64,000 nucleotides of DNA, taken from Bog-756 sp963833585 (GTDB lineage: Bacteria > Actinomycetota > Acidimicrobiia > Acidimicrobiales > RAAP-2). The notes under the pieces are model-generated. The model ran no database searches and was not told the DNA's origin. It worked only from the letters and a program-made list of their open reading frames with translations. Positions 1 to 7,688 of the stretch are shown one piece after another; positions within the stretch are counted from its first letter, which is position 1; each line of letters opens with the position of its first letter. A program made the translations under genes and the position numbers. The stretch lies in the NCBI GenBank assembly GCA_963833585.1, contig CAWHYF010000001.1, positions 310,001-374,000 on the forward strand. The letters are read 5' to 3'.

Positions 1-942
1 GTGATCTGCGTGACCAGCGACAGTGGCCCAGCGGCCTCGACCGTCGAGGCGGCCATCGCCGAGCGGAGCGGGGCCGGGCGCTCCCGGTTCCGGGTCACCG
101 TGGTCCGGCCGCCGGGCCGGTACGTCGCCGGCGAGGAGTCGGCCCTGGTCTCGTGGTTGAACGAGCGACCGGCCCTCCCGACCTTGCGGATCGACAAGTC
201 GGTGCCGCTCCGGGTGGGCCGCCGCCCGGTCATGGTGCACAACGCCGAGACGTTGGGCCAGGTGGCCCTCATCGCCCGCCACGGCGGGTCGTGGTTCCGC
301 CGGCAGGGGACGGCCGAGGCCCCGGGATCCACCCTGGTCACCGTCACCGGCGCCGTCCGCTTCCCCGGCGTGCTGGAGGTGGAGCTGGGCACGCCGGTGG
401 TGGACATCCTCGGCCGCGCCGGGGCAGAGCCGGTCCTGTCCGGGGCGCTCGTCGGCGGCTACGGCGGGGCGTGGCTGGCCCCGGACCGCCTGGCCACCCC
501 TTGGGCCCCGCGGGCGATGGCCGAAGCCGGCGCCACCCATGGGGTGGGCGTGCTGGTCGCCCTACCGGAGGGCTCGTGCGGCATCGCCGAGACCGCTCGG
601 GTCGCCCGCTACATGGCCGGCGAGAGCGCGGGCCAGTGCGGCCCCTGCGTGTTCGGACTGCCGGCGATCGCCGGCGACCTCGAGCAGCTGTGGGTCGGCC
701 GGCCCGAGCACGGGCTGATCGACCGCCTCCGACAGAGGGCCGCCACTGTGGAGGGCCGGGGGGCGTGCCGGCATCCCGACGGAGTGGTCCGCCTGGTGCG
801 GAGCGCCCTGGTGGTGTTCGAAGGGGACGCCCGGGCCCACGCCGAGGGTCGACCGTGCGCCGGGCACACCGCGGCCACCGTGCTCCGGTTCCCCGCCGCA
901 CCGGGTGCCCGGTCCGGGCCCACGGAACGGCGGGCACCATGA
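1..942 (+). CDS. NuoF-like flavin/iron-sulfur protein (5' end may be cut)
   Basis: Resembles the 51 kDa (NuoF/HoxF) family that passes electrons from NADH through FMN to a 4Fe-4S cluster. Visible parts are a GEESAL-type flavin-loop motif near residue 45, an SLBB-like stretch near 110-170 (TGAVRFPGVLEV), the cluster motif ESAGQCGPC at 208-216 and a further Cys at 256 in ACRHPDG. Classic NuoF has ESCGxCxPC plus one Cys, so the first cluster Cys is Ala here. The window starts on a GTG that opens this frame; family members are about 400 residues or more, so the N-terminal part is probably missing. The stop overlaps the start of a ferredoxin gene, suggesting the two work together. Probably a soluble electron-transfer protein rather than respiratory complex I, because no other nuo genes are near. 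Confidence 0.75.
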   Translation: MICVTSDSGPAASTVEAAIAERSGAGRSRFRVTVVRPPGRYVAGEESALVSWLNERPALPTLRIDKSVPLRVGRRPVMVHNAETLGQVALIARHGGSWFRRQGTAEAPGSTLVTVTGAVRFPGVLEVELGTPVVDILGRAGAEPVLSGALVGGYGGAWLAPDRLATPWAPRAMAEAGATHGVGVLVALPEGSCGIAETARVARYMAGESAGQCGPCVFGLPAIAGDLEQLWVGRPEHGLIDRLRQRAATVEGRGACRHPDGVVRLVRSALVVFEGDARAHAEGRPCAGHTAATVLRFPAAPGARSGPTERRAP

Positions 943-1169
943 GCCCGCGACGTCCGTCGGCCCTCCGACTTCGGGTCGACCCGGTGGCCTGTGACGCCTA
1001 CGGCTTCTGTGCCGACCTCCTCCCGGAGCGGATCACCTTGGACGAGTGGGGGTACCCGGTCGTCGACGGGACCCCCGTCGAGCCGGCACTGGTGGCGCTG
1101 GCCAGGCGGGCGGCGGCGCAGTGCCCCCGCCGGGCGGTACTGCTCGAGGAGGTGCGGTCGGCCGGCTGA
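939..1169 (+). CDS. 3Fe-4S-type ferredoxin
   Basis: A 76-residue small ferredoxin. It shows CDAYGFC near the N terminus and a late CP (AAQCPRRAV), the three-cysteine pattern of actinobacterial 3Fe-4S ferredoxins that usually serve P450s or flavoprotein oxidoreductases. The segment between them (LLPERITLDEWGYPVV) matches the usual 'PExFxxDxxGxxxV' run of this family. The ATG at 939 overlaps the stop of the NuoF-like gene as ATGA, so the two are almost certainly co-translated and may be electron-transfer partners. The start is set by this overlap; the open frame extends further upstream but only as an out-of-frame shadow. Confidence 0.8.
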   Translation: MSPRRPSALRLRVDPVACDAYGFCADLLPERITLDEWGYPVVDGTPVEPALVALARRAAAQCPRRAVLLEEVRSAG

Positions 1170-1177
1170 CCCGGCGA

Positions 1178-2065
1178 ATGACCCGCGTCCGATCGGAGCT
1201 CGGATCCCCGGCCGACCTGGGCGTTGACAGGAACCCAGCCAGGGATGGCCCAGCCGGGAATCATCGGAGCCACTCCCCGGTTGATCCCTTCGTGCAGCTG
1301 TTGACCCTGCCGTCGGGACTCCGGCCGTCCTCGGTCGATGAACACCACGCCACCAGGTTGCGGGCGGCCAAGGTGCTGGGGGTGGCCGGCGTGTTGGCCT
1401 ACAACTGGTGGGTCGTGGTCCCCTTCGTTCCGGGTCTGATGCCGTCGGCCAACGGCTTCTTCTCCGACCTCGAGGCAACCGGCCGTCCCCATGCCGCACT
1501 GATGTCCGACGCCGACCTGATCGCCGGCCTGGTGCTGTTGGCGGCGCTGCTGCTTCGGGGATCCACGGCGCAGAACGGGATCCGGCGGGAGTGGAAGTGG
1601 CTGGTTGCCTTTGCCGTGGCGGGAGCGATCGGCGGCCGCTATCCCTACGCCTGTTCCGAAGGCCTGAGCGAGGCCTGCCGCCAGATGGAGTGGCACCTGC
1701 AGCTTCCGATCCATCACTACATCCACGTGGTCTCCGGCATCGCCGAATTCGCCACGCTGACCACCGCCGCGGTCATCGCCTTCCGGCGTACGCGGCAGGA
1801 CGGGACCCCCGAGGCCCGCACCTACGTCGCGGCGGTCACGGCGCTGGTCGTCGGCTATCCGCTGCTCGGCCTGGTGTACCTGACCGATCGCCTCGGCACG
1901 TTGGTCGAGCCCCTCTTCTTCATCACCTTCTCGGCCGTGGTGCTCGCCGAGCTGTTCGAACCGATCCGGCGTCACCGGGAGAACTGGCACCAGGACGTGG
2001 CCGAGCAGGAGCGACCGGTGGCGGACTCGACGGCCGGTGACGCCCGGGTCCGACCCCAGACCTGA
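1178..2065 (+). CDS. DUF998 family membrane protein
   Basis: Integral membrane protein of up to 295 residues with about six hydrophobic segments (for example VLGVAGVLAYNWWVVVPF, LIAGLVLLAALLL, WLVAFAVAGAIGG, ALVVGYPLLGLVYL and FFITFSAVVLAEL). The polar loop ACSEGLSEACRQMEWHLQ and the following HHYIHVVSG are typical of DUF998, a family of unknown function. The ATG at 1178 lies 9 nt after the ferredoxin stop. The first 38 residues are polar and unlike the family, so a GTG at 1292 is a realistic alternative start. No good ribosome-binding site precedes either. Confidence 0.65.
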   Translation: MTRVRSELGSPADLGVDRNPARDGPAGNHRSHSPVDPFVQLLTLPSGLRPSSVDEHHATRLRAAKVLGVAGVLAYNWWVVVPFVPGLMPSANGFFSDLEATGRPHAALMSDADLIAGLVLLAALLLRGSTAQNGIRREWKWLVAFAVAGAIGGRYPYACSEGLSEACRQMEWHLQLPIHHYIHVVSGIAEFATLTTAAVIAFRRTRQDGTPEARTYVAAVTALVVGYPLLGLVYLTDRLGTLVEPLFFITFSAVVLAELFEPIRRHRENWHQDVAEQERPVADSTAGDARVRPQT

Positions 2066-2277
2066 CGGTTCTCCCGACCCGGCGTCGGGGGAGGTGGGGC
2101 GAATCCGAATCCGGTCTGTCGCGGTTGGAGGGCCTGGCCGGTGGCCATTTCGAGCACCGCACCCCTGGTTCCGCCTAGTGTGAAGGAGTCGTCGACCCAA
2201 TCACGCGGGCCGGCACACGTAGGGCTTCACAATGGATCCCCGCTTTTTTGGTGCGTGATGTTCAAGGAGTGACAGTT

Positions 2278-2481
2278 ATGGGTGTAGGTGCAGTCAAGTG
2301 GTTCAACGCCGAAAAGGGCTTTGGATTTATCACGCCTGACGGCGGCGGGGATGACCTCTTCGTCCACCAGTCGGAGATCCAGATGGAGGGCTTCCGTGAT
2401 CTCGCGGAGGGCCAACGTGTGGAGTTCGAGACGAAGCAGGGCCAAAAGGGCCTGCAGGCGAGTCAGGTCCGCAAGATCTGA
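2278..2481 (+). CDS. Cold-shock protein (CspA family)
   Basis: A 67-residue single OB-fold RNA/DNA-binding protein. The signature KWFNAEKGFGFI (RNP1) and DDLFVHQSEI (RNP2) are intact, followed by the conserved EGQRVEFET strand. These proteins melt mRNA secondary structure and act as transcription antiterminators or translation helpers in the cytoplasm. The ATG at 2278 is preferred because AAGGAG (2264-2269) sits 8 nt upstream; the longer open frame from 2248 lacks this. The gene is monocistronic, with about 200 nt of leader region upstream and a strong hairpin just downstream. Confidence 0.95.
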   Translation: MGVGAVKWFNAEKGFGFITPDGGGDDLFVHQSEIQMEGFRDLAEGQRVEFETKQGQKGLQASQVRKI

Positions 2482-2500
2482 GTAGGGCTCTGCGGGGAGT

Positions 2501-2545
2501 CGACCCGACGTCGCCGCCGGGAAACCGGTGAACGACGTCGGGTCG
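2501..2545. terminator. Strong hairpin between convergent genes
   Basis: CGACCCGACGTCG (2501-2513) pairs perfectly with CGACGTCGGGTCG (2533-2545), a 13-bp stem. A CCGG-GAAA-CCGG mini-hairpin lies in the loop. It sits 20 nt after the cold-shock stop and before the end of the opposing gene, so it probably ends transcription from one or both sides. There is no clear U-tract, as is common in high-GC actinobacteria. Confidence 0.65.
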
Positions 2546-2570
2546 GCAACCTCAGAGCGAGGAACCGCTG

Positions 2571-3254
2571 TCACGATGGCATTTCGGACGGCGGAGCGGC
2601 ACCGGGGCCTCCCCTCGGAGCAGTCCCGAAGGTGACAGTGGCGGCAGTCACGGTTCCGTCCGAAGAGGTCGAACCGGTCACCATGGCCAGATCCCCCTTC
2701 TTCAGCGCGCTCGAGGTGGAGACGGCGGCGCCCCGTTTGAACACGGTGGACGAGGTCACGATGACCGAGACCTCCGTACCGTTGGGCGCAGCCAGTGTGA
2801 TGCTGCCGCCGCCGACGGAGGTGACCTTCCCCACCCGGCCGCGGTCGGCCGCCAGAGCGCCCGGCCCGCCACCGGCTCCAGGGGGTGGCGCCCCACCGGA
2901 TGGTGACGAGCCGGACGGTGCCGAGCCGGAATGCCCCGGGGGTCGGGACGGGCCTGCGGCCTTGCCGGCGGACGCGGACGAGCCGGTGGTGGCGTTGGCC
3001 CGGGTCACCCCGTACCCTCCCAGGGCCAGCACCATGGCGAGACCACCTGCGGCCAGGGTCCAGCGGGCCGGATGTCGTCGGAACGATCCGGTCGGTCCGT
3101 CTCCGGGCCCGGTGTCGGTCACCAGTCCGAACCGGTCTTCCGGGTGGTCGACGGTCGGCGGTGGGTGGACAGGATCGGCGGGTTGGCCGGATACGGCCGG
3201 CGGGTTGCCCGCCTCCGGCCCAGCCCTCCGGATCTCGGGGTCCCGATGGTCCAT
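2571..3254 (-). CDS. DUF5666-like single-pass membrane/secreted protein
   Basis: A 227-residue protein with a polar, Pro-rich cytoplasmic N terminus (1-65), one membrane segment (WTLAAGGLAMVLALGGYGV), a low-complexity Gly/Ser/Pro linker and a C-terminal beta-rich domain (GRVGKVTSVGGGSITLAAPN ... STVFKRG ... LKKGDLAMVTG). That domain resembles DUF5666, predicted to be OB-like and exported. The start at 3254 is chosen over the adjacent ATG at 3258-3260 because AGGAGGG (3261-3267) then has normal spacing. Role unknown. Confidence 0.7.
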   Translation of the reverse strand: MDHRDPEIRRAGPEAGNPPAVSGQPADPVHPPPTVDHPEDRFGLVTDTGPGDGPTGSFRRHPARWTLAAGGLAMVLALGGYGVTRANATTGSSASAGKAAGPSRPPGHSGSAPSGSSPSGGAPPPGAGGGPGALAADRGRVGKVTSVGGGSITLAAPNGTEVSVIVTSSTVFKRGAAVSTSSALKKGDLAMVTGSTSSDGTVTAATVTFGTAPRGGPGAAPPSEMPS

Positions 3255-3470
3255 GGTCATCCCTCCTCAGGTCATGCCGGGACGGTGTGCCCGGCAGGGA
3301 CAGCATCGGAGCGAGGAGTGTGGATGGGCCGGGAGTGGTCTGCGTCCGAGCTGTGGATCCCGCCCGCCCCGCCCTCCGGGCTGCCGTGGTGCTGGTCCCG
3401 GTTCCGGAACACCACCCGATCGAGCAGGATGCGCCGCAATGCCCACGGAGACCAGCAGGCGGGAGGCCGG

Positions 3471-3950
3471 CTACACGACTCCGGAACCCCGGGCCGGTCG
3501 GCCGATGCCGACCAGGGCTGCGGTGGCCAGGACCACGACGGTCGCTGACTCCACCAGCAGTGACGACGTGGCATAGGGGGCACTGAGGCTGTCCTTGAAT
3601 CCGAACAGCCCGACTTCCACGGAGAGCAGCAGGCCGCCGATGGTGGATGCCGCGAACACCGCACCGGCCACGGCGGCCCATGCCCGCCGGGTGGCCACCA
3701 CCAACAGTGCGAGCCCGACGGCCACCACGCCCTGCAACAAGAAGAGCGGACCGATGGTCGGAATGTGGCGGTACCCGGTCGACCACAGGTGAAGGTGGAT
3801 GAGGGCCGAGAGCACCAGCAGGATCGCCCCGATGAGGCAGAGGACGGCAACAGGCGGGCTGGGCGGCGCGGTCAACCGACTCCACACCCATCGTCTTGAC
3901 GCCGTTGTGGAGTCGGACGTCCGGGTGATGGTTCCGCGGTCCGAACTCAT
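3471..3950 (-). CDS. Hypothetical four-helix membrane protein
   Basis: 159 residues, with about four transmembrane helices: VAVLCLIGAILLVLSALIHL, IGPLFLLQGVVAVGLALLVV, AAVAGAVFAASTIGGLLLSV and SSLLVESATVVVLATAALVG. The conserved-looking pattern LIHLHLWSTGYRHIPTIGPL is shared by many small actinobacterial membrane proteins of unknown function. The ATG at 3950 begins the hydrophobic protein; the upstream extension of the same frame is Arg/Pro-rich shadow sequence. No domain assignment can be made. The roughly 215 nt between this gene and the DUF5666-like gene downstream contain no convincing gene. Confidence 0.6.
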   Translation of the reverse strand: MSSDRGTITRTSDSTTASRRWVWSRLTAPPSPPVAVLCLIGAILLVLSALIHLHLWSTGYRHIPTIGPLFLLQGVVAVGLALLVVATRRAWAAVAGAVFAASTIGGLLLSVEVGLFGFKDSLSAPYATSSLLVESATVVVLATAALVGIGRPARGSGVV

Positions 3951-3992
3951 GGCAAGTCTTCGGAGCGCGGCCGATGCGGGATGACCGTCTCC

Positions 3993-4029
3993 CCACCGGT
4001 ACGGACCGAGGTCCGGCCCGTACCGGTGG
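3993..4029 (-). terminator. Hairpin downstream of the Rpf-like gene
   Basis: CCACCGGTACGG (3993-4004) pairs with CCGTACCGGTGG (4018-4029), a perfect 12-bp stem with a 13-nt loop. It lies just past the stop of the Rpf-like gene on the minus strand. No U-run is present. Confidence 0.55.
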
Positions 4030-4032
4030 CGA

Positions 4033-4632
4033 CTACCACCCGTGGCAGCCGTACTGGTCGGGCGCGGTCGGCTGGATGCGCTCGGCCACCATGATCTGCT
4101 GGTCCTCGCTGGCCATGGCGCCCTCGGGAGCGAACTCGCCGCCGCCGTAGGCGATCCAGTTGGCCCGGCTGATGCCGAGCCCGCCACTGAACTGACCGCC
4201 GTCGGCGGCCCAGTCGCCGCTCTCCTCGCACATGGCCACTCGCTCCCAGGCGCTCCGTTGCTCAGGCGTGACCGTATCGACCGGACCGGCCGGTGCCGCC
4301 GCGGGGGCGGGGGTGGCCGGTGCCGCGGCCGGTGCAACGGCGCCCGTTGCCGCCGCGCTGTTCTGCAGCAAGGTCTGGTGAAGCGCGGCTTCGTGCTCGA
4401 GGGCCGGGTTGAGGTGGACCAAGAGGCTGGAACCGGTCAAGACGGTGGTGATGGGACGCGGGCCGTGGTAGGCGGCCAGCGCCGATGGGGGCAACGCCAC
4501 CGGGACGGCGGATGATGCTGATGCTGATGCTGATGCTGCCCGGACCGGCTGCATGGAGGCAGCCGGCGTCAGGATACTGATCGTGATGAGGGCGACCGAG
4601 ACGATCGCCACGAGTGCAATGCGGGTCCGCAT
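4033..4632 (-). CDS. Resuscitation-promoting factor (Rpf)-like cell-wall lytic protein
   Basis: A 199-residue exported protein. Residues 1-32 form a signal peptide (MRTRIALVAIVSVALITI...). A Ser/Ala-rich stretch, a central region and an Ala/Pro linker follow. The last 75 residues are an Rpf transglycosylase-like domain: WERVAMCEESGDWAADGG carries the catalytic Glu, followed by GGLGISRANWIAYGGGEFAP. Two Cys (in AMCEE and QYGCHGW) likely form the usual disulphide. Rpf proteins cleave peptidoglycan and promote regrowth of dormant actinobacteria. GGGAGGTG upstream is a good ribosome-binding site. A hexanucleotide repeat (GATGCT) encodes the Ala-Ser run after the signal peptide. The gene has a long leader that may be regulatory. 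Confidence 0.88.
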   Translation of the reverse strand: MRTRIALVAIVSVALITISILTPAASMQPVRAASASASASSAVPVALPPSALAAYHGPRPITTVLTGSSLLVHLNPALEHEAALHQTLLQNSAAATGAVAPAAAPATPAPAAAPAGPVDTVTPEQRSAWERVAMCEESGDWAADGGQFSGGLGISRANWIAYGGGEFAPEGAMASEDQQIMVAERIQPTAPDQYGCHGW

Positions 4633-4660
4633 GGCACCTCCCTTCGTAGGGCGCGCGCGG

Positions 4661-4805
4661 GCGCCTTCCTCTGCTCGGTGTTGGCGGGCTCCGGCCCCTG
4701 CATTCGGTCCCCGGACGACGAGCGGGCAGGCTACGTCCGTCCTGGCTTCACGCCGTAGGGTGTGCGGCCGGTTTGGTTATGCCCAGGATTGCGTCGTGGA
4801 GACAC
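4661..4805 (-). promoter_or_regulatory. Structured 5' leader of rpf; possible divergent c-di-AMP riboswitch
   Basis: Read on the minus strand, the leader holds blocks in the same order as the ydaO/c-di-AMP riboswitch: GACGCAATCC, then GGGCATAACCAAACC, GGCGTGAAGCC, GTAGCC, and near the end GAGCCCGCCAACACCGAG followed by AGGAAGGCG. That class often precedes rpf-type genes in actinobacteria. The match is imperfect: the usual CCCGNCAGCTAACC core is not intact. This is a hypothesis from motif order only. Confidence 0.25.
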
Positions 4806-5467
4806 CACTCGTTTCGTCGTCGCCCCGGATACGTGGTTCGGGTGCGGTGGCACCTCGCCACGCACGCGTCGGGCCGAGTCGGGAACTCCGGTCCATGCCA
4901 GTCAGCGTCCAGTCGTCGAGCGACTCTGACGCTCGGTCGGGTCCCCGTATTGCATTCAAGAACCGACCAGGCAGTTACGTGTTTGGGAAAGTATAGCGTG
5001 TACGAGTCAGCCATCAGTGGCAGGGGATATTTAGGTGGTTGACCTGGGATAATGGTCGATTAAACCATAAGAAGATGGGTGCTATCATTATTATTGATGA
5101 GGGTCGATTTCGTCGTTCTTATTCTACATTTATGGACCGGAAAGACGGCGTGACCAGCGGGAACATCGGGTTCGAGGACGGGATCCGTCCCGAACGGCCG
5201 ACTCGGTTGGAGGGGAGGGCCGCATCGACGGATACGTCGATGGTGGCGCCGGGTGCGGTGCCGTCGATGGCCGCGTGGATGTTGTCGTCGCCCCGACGAG
5301 TGCAGGCCGTTCCCGGGGTGCCGAGTCGGTGGGGCGACCCTGGTACCCCAACGGCCATCGCCGCCCGATCCGTCGGGAGGCCCGAGCACCTCCCGTGAAG
5401 CCAGCGGCCGCACCGGTGGCAAATGGAGAATCGCCGGACCCGCCCGCCCCGATGGTGGAACGCCGAC
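4806..5467. other. Gene-free interval with an AT-rich promoter island
   Basis: No convincing coding sequence on either strand. Positions about 4970-5145 are strikingly AT-rich for this genome (for example TATCATTATTATTGATGAGG). On the minus strand, TATACT at 4990-4995 is a good -10 for rpf, which would give a leader of about 350 nt. The rest (5146-5467) is ordinary GC-rich sequence downstream of the GH43-like gene, in which I see nothing definite. Confidence 0.5.
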
Positions 5468-6826
5468 TCAGGAGCCGACGGTGGCCACGTCCCCGGTGAC
5501 GGTGACCGGCCGGATGAACAGGAGCCGGCTGTTGGGGAAGCCCACCTTGCCGGGCAGCCAGGCGTGGAACGCCATCTGCAGGTGACCCTGGCCGTCGACG
5601 AAGACCGACGGCCCACCCGGTCCGCTCGACCCCGACTGCGAGGTGAGCAACGGCTGACCGGACGGCTGGCACGGGCCAAGGGGTCCGGCACAGACGGCCA
5701 TGCCGATGGCGTAGTCCGCCGTCTTCCAGTCATTGGCGGAGTAGAAGAGCAGGTACTGCCCGCCCACGAGCGCCAGGCTCGGTCCTTCCACCACCCCTCC
5801 CTGCCAGGGCTCGCCCGGAGCCAGCAGGGGCGTGGCGGCCGTGGGCACCAGACCGGTGCCGTCCGCCGTCAACTGCTGGGACCACAGGACGGGTGGCTGG
5901 CCGCCGGCGCCCTGCGACTTCCACACCAGATAGGGGGTGCCGCCGGCATCCACGAACGGGGTGGGATCGATCGAGCCGCCGAGCGCGGTCTGGCAGATGA
6001 GGGGGACGGTCGAGCTGTCGACGTAGGGCCCCTGCGGCTGGTTGGCCACGGCCTCGGAGATGCACTGCTCACCCGTGGGCACGTAGACGGCGGAGTAGTA
6101 GAGGACGAACGTGTTGCCGCGCTGAAGGACCGACGGTCCCCAAGTGGCGTGGGGGGCGGCCCACGCCGCGTCGTGGGGCAGGGCGTTCCCCACGGTGGAC
6201 CAGTGGCTGAGGTCCGTGGACTGGATGATCTGGATGTTGCCCGCCGCCGAATTGGTGGCGAAGGCGTAGTAGGTGGCGCCCTCGCGGAGCACGAACGGAT
6301 CGGGGAAGTCGTAGGGATAGACGAGACCGGTGATGGACCCGTCGAGGGTCAGACATGAGGATGACGCCCGGTCGACCGCCCCCACCGCGGCCGGGAGGTT
6401 GGTGGCGGCGATGGCGGTCACGGCCTGGGCCACCCCTGACAGACAGGTCGTGAGGGTGCCGATGTTGAGCCCCTGGTAGAAGCGGGCTCGGGTCGCGGTG
6501 TCGAGGCCCTCGGCGGCGGTGTCGATCTCGCCCTCCGTTCGGGCCTGCGCCACGACCCGGGTGTCCCGGGTGGCCACCGTTTCGGCCACCCGTCGCTCGG
6601 TGGCGCTCAGCGAGGCGCGGCCCGACCCGAGTGCCAGGCGGATGGCGGCGAGGGAGCGCTGGCTGTGCTGCTGGGCCGTCATCGTGGCGGCGTCGTAGCC
6701 GATCGCCGCGCCGACCAGCACGGACAGGACGCCCAGGGCGGCGGCGTGGCGCCGCCACCGCCTCCGGCCAGATCCGGCGCTCGGCGGGGTCGGCGGGGTC
6801 GGGTCCCGGCCCGGGGGGCGGGTCAT
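5468..6826 (-). CDS. Membrane-anchored GH43-like glycoside hydrolase
   Basis: 452 residues. After a short basic N terminus there is one membrane helix (AAALGVLSVLVGAAIGYDAA), then a helical extracellular stretch (about 50-150) ending in TTCLSGVAQAV...SSC. From about 160 to the end is a five-bladed-propeller type domain of the GH43 kind: YDFPDPFVLREGATYYAFAT (Asp general base region), GSIDPTPFVD and VVEGPSLALVGGQYLLFYSA (candidate general-acid Glu). GH43 enzymes cleave arabinan, xylan or related furanosides outside the cell. The ATG at 6824-6826 overlaps the upstream stop (ATGA), so the pair is translationally coupled. Last gene of a probable long operon that begins with mftA. Confidence 0.72.
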   Translation of the reverse strand: MTRPPGRDPTPPTPPSAGSGRRRWRRHAAALGVLSVLVGAAIGYDAATMTAQQHSQRSLAAIRLALGSGRASLSATERRVAETVATRDTRVVAQARTEGEIDTAAEGLDTATRARFYQGLNIGTLTTCLSGVAQAVTAIAATNLPAAVGAVDRASSSCLTLDGSITGLVYPYDFPDPFVLREGATYYAFATNSAAGNIQIIQSTDLSHWSTVGNALPHDAAWAAPHATWGPSVLQRGNTFVLYYSAVYVPTGEQCISEAVANQPQGPYVDSSTVPLICQTALGGSIDPTPFVDAGGTPYLVWKSQGAGGQPPVLWSQQLTADGTGLVPTAATPLLAPGEPWQGGVVEGPSLALVGGQYLLFYSANDWKTADYAIGMAVCAGPLGPCQPSGQPLLTSQSGSSGPGGPSVFVDGQGHLQMAFHAWLPGKVGFPNSRLLFIRPVTVTGDVATVGS

Positions 6827-7554
6827 CCTCCGGGTTCCGCCGCCCGGCACGAGGCGGCCACGGCATCGAGGGTGCCGGCCGCGCTCTGCTGGTCGCCCAG
6901 CGAGATCAGATTGAGGGCTTGCTCCACGCCGGACAGACAGGTGTCGAGGTCATTGATGCTGACCCCGTTGGCGAAGACGTTGGCCTCGGTGGAGGCCAGC
7001 TGCGCCTCGGTGGCGGCGAGCTCGGACGTCTCGGCGGCGAGCATCCGCCCGGCGACGGCGGCCTGTCCGCTCACCGCCTCCAGCTCGGCCCCGGCCCGGT
7101 GAGCTCGGAGGATGGTCTTGGCCAGGAGGGCCCGATCCGCTCGCACCCGGTCGTCGGTGGTGCGGAGTCGATCGTGCGACCCGACCGCCATGGCCAGTCC
7201 CACCCCCAACAGGATCACCGCCGTGGCGTAGACCACCGGAAGCCGCCACCGGGCCCACCACCGGACGCGGACGCCGAAGTGCCATCGCTCCGTCGACGAG
7301 CTAGGGGAGGGGTCGGGGGAACCGGCAGCCCTCCAGGATCCGCCGACGCCCTCTCTCCGAACCCGTGGCTCCGGTGCCCACGTCCCCCCGTCGGGCTGTT
7401 CCCGGTTCGGGACCGGGTCGAGCAGCTCGGTGCCGACCTCACCGGAGTGGTGGCTCTCCGGGCCGACCTGATGCGGCAGCACCGATGCCATCCGGCGTGG
7501 CAGGAAGTCGTCGGCTCGGCCCATCGCAGGACTCTGGGCTCGGTCGGCATTCAT
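6823..7554 (-). CDS. Single-pass membrane protein with extracellular coiled-coil module
   Basis: 243 residues and no recognised family. The N-terminal 100 residues are polar. One transmembrane helix follows (LPVVYATAVILLGVGLAMAV), then a helical, Ala/Glu-rich external segment (LLAKTILRAHRAGAELEAVS ... SELAATEAQLASTEANVF) ending with DTCLSGVEQALNLISLGD ... AVAASC. This same Cys-to-Cys module occurs in the next gene, between its membrane helix and its GH43 domain, so the two are paralogous in their stalk. GGGAG lies 8 nt before the ATG at 7554. It sits 134 nt after mftF and overlaps the GH43-like gene, so it may act with it at the cell surface. Function unknown. Confidence 0.6.
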   Translation of the reverse strand: MNADRAQSPAMGRADDFLPRRMASVLPHQVGPESHHSGEVGTELLDPVPNREQPDGGTWAPEPRVRREGVGGSWRAAGSPDPSPSSSTERWHFGVRVRWWARWRLPVVYATAVILLGVGLAMAVGSHDRLRTTDDRVRADRALLAKTILRAHRAGAELEAVSGQAAVAGRMLAAETSELAATEAQLASTEANVFANGVSINDLDTCLSGVEQALNLISLGDQQSAAGTLDAVAASCRAAEPGG

Positions 7555-7688
7555 GGGAGGCTCCCGCCACATCTCCGTCCGGGGCAGCTGGGAGGTGATC
7601 CGCCCGCTCGTTCGATCGATCGCCTTGCATTGTCACATCTTCCGGGCCGGCATCGGGGTCACCCCGGTGCGGTCGTCTCGGGGAACGG

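Noticed and set aside
1224..1229. TTGACA as a -35 box upstream of the DUF998 gene
   Set aside because: No acceptable -10 lies 16-19 nt downstream, and it falls inside the likely coding region.
3272..3850. A 192-residue minus-strand frame overlapping the four-helix membrane protein
   Set aside because: Its Ser/Arg/Trp-rich composition is the frame shadow of the hydrophobic protein; only the membrane protein frame shows real helices.
4508..4540. GATGCT hexanucleotide repeats inside rpf as a phase-variation tract
   Set aside because: Units are multiples of three and encode an Ala-Ser run, so copy changes would not switch the frame.
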